DNA from: Mycolicibacterium stellerae
GTDB taxonomy: Bacteria; Actinomycetota; Actinomycetes; Mycobacteriales; Mycobacteriaceae
DNA length: 64,000 nucleotides
Assembly: GCF_003719305.1 (NCBI RefSeq)
Contig: NZ_RARC01000032.1
Span: 1 to 64,000, forward strand
Direction: 5' to 3'
A program made the position numbers and the translations under genes. The notes under the pieces were generated by a model. It did not search any database, had not been told where the DNA came from, and saw only the letters and a list, made by a program, of their open reading frames with translations. Positions 59,492-64,000 of the stretch are shown here, one piece after another (the stretch's first letter is position 1; each line of letters begins with the position of its first letter).

Positions 59492-60550
59492 TCAGAAAAG
59501 CTCTTTCGCAAGCAGTTCCAGTGTCTTGACGCGTGCCGGTGCGGTCGCCGGGTCGGTACCGCGACGTGCCGACGCCACCGGGTGCACCATCACCTCGTCG
59601 ACGTCGAATTCGTCGGCCAGCGCGCGCACCTGTTCGGCAGCCTCGGTCGGATCGCCGACGACGGCTCGGCGCAGTCCGCTGTCCACCACCGCCTGCTCCT
59701 GCGGCGTCAGCCGCCTCTGTTCGGCGTCCTCGACGAGGTCGACCGGCCCGAGCGGCTGGCCGGTCCGCAGCCGGGCCATCATCTGCAGGTTGGGCAACAG
59801 CAATGCCATTGCCTCGTCATGGGTTTCGGCAACCGCCGCGTTGACGGTGAGGAAGGTGACGGGCTCGCCGGTGAGATCGCTTGGCCGGAACTCCGACCGG
59901 TAGACGGCCAGCGCCTCCGCGGTGCCTTGCCCGGAGAAGTGGTGGGCGAACACGTATGGCAGCCCCTTGGCCGCGGCCAGATGCGCCGAATACATCGAGG
60001 AGCCGAGCAGCCACATCTTCGGCTCGGTGGTCGCGGAAGGCGTCGCCTTGAGGAGGTAGTCCTGCTGCGGGATGGTGACGCGCACCCCGTTGGCGCTCAT
60101 CATCGCCACCACGTGGTCGAGATACTCCGGGAACTTGTCGATGTCGCTGTCATCCCGACCGGCGGCGTTGCGCAGCAGATACGACGTCAGCGGATCTGAG
60201 CCGGGCGCCCGGCCGATGCCGAGGTCGATCCGGCCGGGGTGCGCGGCCTCGAGCAGGGCGAACTGTTCGGCGACGGCCAACGGCGCGTGGTTGGGCAGCA
60301 TCACACCGCCGGAGCCGAGGCGGATGTGCGAGGTGTGCGCGGCCAGGTGGGCGATCAGCACCGGCGGGCTTGTCGCAGCCACCGAGGGCATGTTGTGGTG
60401 TTCGGCCACCCAGTAGCGGGTGTATCCCAGCCGGTCAGCGGTCTGCGCAAGCTGGGTGGACGCGGTAAGCGCGTCGGACGTCGACTGGTCGGTGCGTACG
60501 GGTACGAGATCGAGAACGGAAAGCCGCATATGGGCGTCAACGCTGGACAT
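59492..60550 (-). CDS. LLM-class flavin-dependent oxidoreductase (luciferase-like)
   Basis: 352 residues from ATG 60550, whose start overlaps the udgB stop as TGATG; GTG 60553 and ATG 60529 are in frame. TIM-barrel luciferase-like pattern: LSVLDLVPVRTDQ, ADRLGYTRYWVAEHHN, GRIDLGIGRAPG, PYVFAHHFSG. Uses FMN or F420 as cosubstrate; reaction unknown. In M. tuberculosis the corresponding position is held by a different FAD oxidoreductase. Confidence 0.9.
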   Translation of the reverse strand: MSSVDAHMRLSVLDLVPVRTDQSTSDALTASTQLAQTADRLGYTRYWVAEHHNMPSVAATSPPVLIAHLAAHTSHIRLGSGGVMLPNHAPLAVAEQFALLEAAHPGRIDLGIGRAPGSDPLTSYLLRNAAGRDDSDIDKFPEYLDHVVAMMSANGVRVTIPQQDYLLKATPSATTEPKMWLLGSSMYSAHLAAAKGLPYVFAHHFSGQGTAEALAVYRSEFRPSDLTGEPVTFLTVNAAVAETHDEAMALLLPNLQMMARLRTGQPLGPVDLVEDAEQRRLTPQEQAVVDSGLRRAVVGDPTEAAEQVRALADEFDVDEVMVHPVASARRGTDPATAPARVKTLELLAKELF

Positions 60551-61413
60551 CACGTCCGCGTTCCCGCGATTTCGGCGGCCTTGCCGAACACGTCGTCGAG
60601 CATCTGCGGGGTGAGCTTGCCGGTGAAGGTGTTCTGCTGGCTCGGGTGATACACCCCCATCAACGTGACCTCGCCGTGCGACGTCTCGAGCACAGCCGTC
60701 GCCCCGTGCCCGAACTTCGGCACCGGACGGCCCACCGAGCCACCGGCCGCCCGGACCATGTCAAGGGCGGCCCGCCACGCGAACCCACCCAGCGCAATCA
60801 CGACCCGGACGTCGGCACCGACGAGCCGCCACTCGGCGTCCAGCCACGGCGCGCACGTCGCGCGCTCGGCAGGGGTCGGCGCGTTCGCAGGCGGCGCGCA
60901 CCGCACTGCCGCCACGATCCGAGTGTCGTTGAGCGCCAACCCGTCCGCGGCGTCGACGCACAGCGACTGGTTGGCCAGCCCGGCCCGGTGCAGTGCCGCG
61001 AACAGAAAGTCACCCGACCGGTCGCCGGTGAACACCCGCCCCGTCCGGTTGGCGCCGTGCGCGGCGGGCGCCAGACCGACGACCATCACCCGTGGTCGTG
61101 ACGCACCCCAGCCCGGCGCGGGCCGACCCCAGTAAGGCTCACCCGCATATGACTTCCGCTTCTGAACCGCGACCCGCTCACGCCATTCGACCAGCCGCGG
61201 GCAGGCCCGGCACACCGCCACCTCCGCGTCGAGTTGATCGACGGACTCCGCCGCCTCGGCCATGGCGGTCACCTGCGCGGCGCTGTCGGCGACCGCGGTC
61301 GCACGCGTCGCAGGATCACCCGGCCAACCGGCGCCCGCGGGCACCGGCGAGTCGAACCGCTTGCCGGTGCGGGGATGAGCTAGCTTCACCGCTCCACTGT
61401 GCCTGCGGGACAA
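60550..61413 (-). CDS. udgB: Uracil-DNA glycosylase family 5 (UdgB)
   Basis: 287 residues from TTG 61413, or 279 from GTG 61389. Fe-S-containing type: CRACPRL plus two further cysteines (CAPPANAP, CAPWLDAE), motif A GLAPAAHG and the late HPSQQNTFTG. Removes uracil and other deaminated bases from DNA. Position beside tap matches M. tuberculosis Rv1259. It starts 50 bp from the divergent tap gene. Confidence 0.93.
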   Translation of the reverse strand: MSRRHSGAVKLAHPRTGKRFDSPVPAGAGWPGDPATRATAVADSAAQVTAMAEAAESVDQLDAEVAVCRACPRLVEWRERVAVQKRKSYAGEPYWGRPAPGWGASRPRVMVVGLAPAAHGANRTGRVFTGDRSGDFLFAALHRAGLANQSLCVDAADGLALNDTRIVAAVRCAPPANAPTPAERATCAPWLDAEWRLVGADVRVVIALGGFAWRAALDMVRAAGGSVGRPVPKFGHGATAVLETSHGEVTLMGVYHPSQQNTFTGKLTPQMLDDVFGKAAEIAGTRT

Positions 61414-61459
61414 AATTGCTCACCGACCGGGCCGGGCCGCTGTTAGATTCCTCGAGATA
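61411..61459 (+). promoter_or_regulatory. Possible WhiB7-type promoter of tap
   Basis: An AT-rich patch CAAAATTGCTC (61411-61421) followed about 20 bases later by TGTTAGATT (61441-61449) precedes ATG 61464. WhiB7 promoters have an AT-rich block next to the -35, and tap belongs to the WhiB7 regulon in M. tuberculosis. The spacing is not ideal. Confidence 0.35.
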
Positions 61460-61463
61460 ACCC

Positions 61464-62705
61464 ATGATGAACGGCAAGCGCGGACCGCTGTACACCATCC
61501 TGTTCGCCGCGCTGCTGGCCGGTGCGGGCAACGGCATCACGATCGTCGCGTTCCCCTGGCTGGTGCTGCAACGCAACGGATCTGCCCTCGACGCGTCGAT
61601 CGTCGCGATGGCGGGAACCATTCCCCTGCTGGTGGCGACCCTCATCGCAGGGGCGGCGGTGGATTACCTGGGGCGCAAGCGCGTTTCGATGATCTCCGAC
61701 GCGCTGTCAGCCCTTTCGGTGGCGGCCGTTCCTGTTCTTGCGCTGACCCTCGGTGTGCACGTCGTCAACGTGGCCGTGCTTGCCGGCCTCGCTGCGCTCG
61801 GCGCGCTGTTCGATCCCGCGGGTATGACGGCGCGCGAAACGATGCTGCCAGAGGCCGCTCAGCGCGCCGGCTGGACGCTTGACCACGCCAACAGCGTGTA
61901 TGAGGCAGTGTTCAACCTGTCCTACATCGTCGGACCCGGTGTGGGCGGCCTGTTGATCGCGACGCTCGGCGGGGTGAACACCATGTGGGTGACCGCCGCC
62001 GCCTTCGTGCTGTCGATCCTCGCCATCTCGACGCTGCGGCTCGAAGGCGCGGGCACGCCGAACCGCAACGCGCTGCCCGAGGGCGTATGGGCCGGCGTCG
62101 TCGAAGGGCTTCGGTTCGTCTGGACCAACAAGGTGCTGCGCACGCTGGCGATCGTCGACCTCGCCGCGACCGGACTTTACATGCCGATGGAGTCAGTCCT
62201 CTTTCCCAAATATTTCACCGACCGCAACGAACCGGCACACCTGGGCTGGGTGCTGATGGCGCTGAGCCTCGGCGGCCTCGTCGGTGCGCTGAGTTATGCA
62301 GTGATGTCGAAGTATTCGCGTCGACGCACCGTCATGTTGATCGCCGTGCTGACGCTCGGCGTTGCGATGACGATCATCGCGTTCCTGCCGCCGCTTCCGC
62401 TGATCCTGGTGCTGTGCGCGATCGTCGGCTTCGTCTACGGCCCGATCGCGCCCATCTACAACTACGTCATGCAGACCCGCGCGCCGCAGCACCTGCGCGG
62501 TCGGGTCGTCGGCGTGATGGGGTCGCTCGCCTACGCCGCAGGACCGCTCGGCCTGGTGGTGGCGGGCCCGCTCGCCGATGCCGCCGGGCTGCACGCGACG
62601 TTCCTGGCGTTAGCGCTGCCCATGCTGCTGCTGGGCCTCGTCGCGGTGTTTTTGCCTGCACTTCGCGAACTGGACCGCGATCCTCCAGCGATTTCGGCGC
62701 GCTAA
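61464..62705 (+). CDS. tap: Multidrug efflux MFS transporter Tap
   Basis: 413 residues with twelve hydrophobic spans, the MFS motif A between spans 2 and 3 (AAVDYLGRKR) and a motif FDPAGMTARETMLPE typical of Tap/NarK-like antibiotic exporters. Length and neighbour udgB match M. tuberculosis Tap (Rv1258c), a proton-driven pump for tetracycline and aminoglycosides. Its last codons (ISAR stop) come from a palindromic repeat at 62690-62738. Confidence 0.93.
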   Translation: MMNGKRGPLYTILFAALLAGAGNGITIVAFPWLVLQRNGSALDASIVAMAGTIPLLVATLIAGAAVDYLGRKRVSMISDALSALSVAAVPVLALTLGVHVVNVAVLAGLAALGALFDPAGMTARETMLPEAAQRAGWTLDHANSVYEAVFNLSYIVGPGVGGLLIATLGGVNTMWVTAAAFVLSILAISTLRLEGAGTPNRNALPEGVWAGVVEGLRFVWTNKVLRTLAIVDLAATGLYMPMESVLFPKYFTDRNEPAHLGWVLMALSLGGLVGALSYAVMSKYSRRRTVMLIAVLTLGVAMTIIAFLPPLPLILVLCAIVGFVYGPIAPIYNYVMQTRAPQHLRGRVVGVMGSLAYAAGPLGLVVAGPLADAAGLHATFLALALPMLLLGLVAVFLPALRELDRDPPAISAR

Positions 62706-62738
62706 CCGACGCTGAGCGCACGCCGGCGCGCCGAAATC
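62690..62738. repeat. Palindromic repeat overlapping the tap stop
   Basis: GATTTCGGCGCGC and its complement GCGCGCCGAAATC (62690-62702, 62726-62738), perfect 13-bp arms with a 23-nt loop. Overlaps the last codons and stop of tap and can serve as its terminator. Looks like a dispersed mycobacterial palindromic element. Confidence 0.7.
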
Positions 62739-62814
62739 ACTCGGCTCGTTACACCAGTGCGTCGGCTGGGTACCCGTGTGACGCAAACCACAAATCGAAC
62801 ACTGAGGTTCACTC

Positions 62815-64000
62815 GTGTACCAGCAAATTCTCGATCCGGTTGCCCATTCCCTCGCATGGAGTTCGCTGGTCGCGGCGATCCCCCTGCTACTGCTTTTCGT
62901 GCTGCTCGGCGTATTGAGAGTGACCGCGTGGGTGGCGTCGCTGATATCCCTGGCCGTCGCCATCGGCGTGGCGGTGCTCGTGTACGGAATGCCGGTCGGC
63001 CAGACGCTGCTCGCGGGCACAGAAGGCGCCGCGTTCGGCTTCTTCCCGATCCTGTGGATCGTCATCAACGCGATCTGGGTCTATCAGCAGACGGTCGAGA
63101 CGGGGCATTTCGACGTGCTGCGCCGCTCGTTCAGTCGTGTCAGCGACGACCAGCGCGTCCAGGCCGTTTTGATCGCGTTCTCGTTCGGCGCGCTGCTCGA
63201 GGCGCTGGCCGGCTTCGGCACACCGGTCGCGGTGACCTCGGTGATGTTGATGGCGCTCGGCTTCAAGCCGATGAAGGCCGCCGTGCTGGCGCTCGTCGCC
63301 AACACCGCGCCCGTGGCCTTCGGCGCGATGGCCACCCCGATCCTCACGCTGGCCAAGGTGACCGAACTGCCCGCCGACACCCTCGGCGCGATGGTGGGTC
63401 GACAGACGCCGATCCTGGCGGTGTTCGTCCCCCTTGTCCTTGTCGCGATCGTCGACGGCTGGCGGGGCATCCGCGAAACATGGCCCGCGGCCGTCGTGTG
63501 TGGCCTCGTCTTCGGGATCGCGCAGTACGCCACGTCCAACTTCATCTCGGTGCCGCTGGCCGACGTGGTCGCCGCCCTGCTGTCGGCCGCCGCAGTGGTC
63601 GCGCTGGTGCGGGTCTGGCGTCCGAGCCGGTCGTACACCGAGCCCGCGGTCGTCGCGGGCGGTGCGGCCGACGAGCCGACGGCCGAGTTCGCCGACCGCG
63701 TCGCGCATCCCGACTCGCGCGCCGACGTCGTCAAGGCCTACGCGCCCTACGCGATCATCATCGCCGTGTTCGTCATCTGCCAGATCACCGCCGTCAAAAA
63801 GCTGCTCGACAAGGCGACTGTGAAGTTCCAATGGCCGGGCCTCGACATCGTCAGCCCCAAGGGAAAGCCGGTGACGCTCACCGAGTTCACCCTGAACCTG
63901 CTCACCACGCCGGGAACCCAGATGCTGATCGCGGGCGTACTGACAGCGATCGTGCTCAAGCTGTCGGCATCGCAGGCGGTGAAGGCGTACGGAACCACAC
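62815..64000 (+). CDS. L-lactate permease, 3' end cut by the window edge
   Basis: 395 residues visible from GTG 62815 (GAGG seven bases before); no stop inside the window. Multi-span LctP/LldP-type permease: WSSLVAAIPLLLLFVLLGVL at the start, then SFGALLEALAGFGTPVAVTS and NTAPVAFGAMATPILTLAKV, the diagnostic lactate-permease blocks. Imports L-lactate (and related 2-hydroxy acids) with protons. What follows is not in view; a lactate dehydrogenase would be expected nearby. Confidence 0.92.
   Translation, partial: MYQQILDPVAHSLAWSSLVAAIPLLLLFVLLGVLRVTAWVASLISLAVAIGVAVLVYGMPVGQTLLAGTEGAAFGFFPILWIVINAIWVYQQTVETGHFDVLRRSFSRVSDDQRVQAVLIAFSFGALLEALAGFGTPVAVTSVMLMALGFKPMKAAVLALVANTAPVAFGAMATPILTLAKVTELPADTLGAMVGRQTPILAVFVPLVLVAIVDGWRGIRETWPAAVVCGLVFGIAQYATSNFISVPLADVVAALLSAAAVVALVRVWRPSRSYTEPAVVAGGAADEPTAEFADRVAHPDSRADVVKAYAPYAIIIAVFVICQITAVKKLLDKATVKFQWPGLDIVSPKGKPVTLTEFTLNLLTTPGTQMLIAGVLTAIVLKLSASQAVKAYGTT

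Noticed and set aside
1..64000. tRNA, rRNA, insertion sequences, prophage genes, CRISPR arrays
   Set aside because: None seen: no transposase or integrase motifs, no clustered short repeats with spacers, and no tRNA-like cloverleaf sequence recognised by eye.

Overview
The window is high-GC actinobacterial DNA, and its gene content points to Mycobacteriaceae, most likely a fast-growing Mycolicibacterium-type species. Evidence includes LprB and LprC lipoproteins, a fused 612-residue OppD, the pair of heterodimeric exporters corresponding to Rv1273c/Rv1272c, PepD, UdgB, Tap, Rv1264-type cyclases and a CxxYxxC ferredoxin serving a P450. The order of the backbone genes follows, from memory of the M. 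tuberculosis map, Rv1284 down to Rv1258c: canA, oppBCDA, GMC oxidoreductase, Rv1278, Rv1277, Rv1276c, lprC, lprB, Rv1273c, Rv1272c, then Rv1264, amiB2, Rv1262c, Rv1261c, udgB, tap. Several accessory blocks interrupt this backbone, and most of the unusual features lie in them. No rRNA, tRNA, CRISPR array, transposase or prophage was seen.

Layout: (1) 0.2-4.1 kb, a minus-strand operon with ferredoxin, ferredoxin reductase, cytochrome P450 and alcohol dehydrogenase, complete enough for a self-contained hydroxylation and oxidation pathway; then a FUSC membrane protein, a GH15 trehalase and carbonic anhydrase CanA. (2) 8.9-18.1 kb, a TcrXY-like two-component system whose genes run straight into two ArnT/YkcB-like membrane glycosyltransferases flanking a GT2-GtrA fusion. 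This is a possible regulated polyprenyl-phosphate-sugar pathway. Next to it are a divergent membrane-anchored protein and three tandem small proteins sharing a TSxAVP motif. (3) 18.3-23.7 kb, the oppBCDA oligopeptide importer. (4) 23.75-25.86 kb, a two-gene coiled-coil/membrane module bounded by a 17-bp direct repeat, which looks inserted. (5) 25.8-38.5 kb, an alpha/beta hydrolase, a DUF1622 protein, the GMC oxidoreductase, an SbcCD-like pair, SixA, lprB-lprC and the ABC exporter pair. (6) 38.5-44.6 kb, an amidase/SnoaL/DUF302 operon, an HxlR regulator and a molybdopterin oxidoreductase, linked by a shared operator-like sequence. (7) 44.6-49.6 kb, small proteins, an AIM24 protein, dtd, and a copper module (DUF305 lipoprotein and P-type ATPase) sharing a CsoR/RicR-like palindrome, followed by a 53-residue zinc-ribbon protein. 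(8) 49.6-53.8 kb, tandem cyclases, a family-6 UDG and amiB2. (9) 53.8-58.5 kb, an AraC regulator, secreted proteins, including two paralogous 28-residue mature peptides that are easily missed, and pepD with an MprA-type box. (10) 58.6-64.0 kb, HIT protein, a deazaflavin-type protein, a luciferase-like protein, udgB, tap and the start of a lactate permease cut by the window end.

Operons are tight: ATGA, GTGA or TGATG stop/start overlaps are seen repeatedly (fdx/fdr, oppB/C, oppC/D, lprB/lprC, the ABC pair, SnoaL/amidase, HIT/DDN, udgB/LLM, and the membrane/coiled-coil pair). Several palindromic repeats of the kind scattered through mycobacterial genomes occur, and one family has been captured inside two protein-coding sequences. 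The best candidates for undescribed biology are the paired HHDW secreted peptides, the TSxAVP small-protein cluster beside the two-component/glycosyltransferase operon, and the coiled-coil module inserted beside oppA. All functional statements are inferences from sequence reading; no database search was run.
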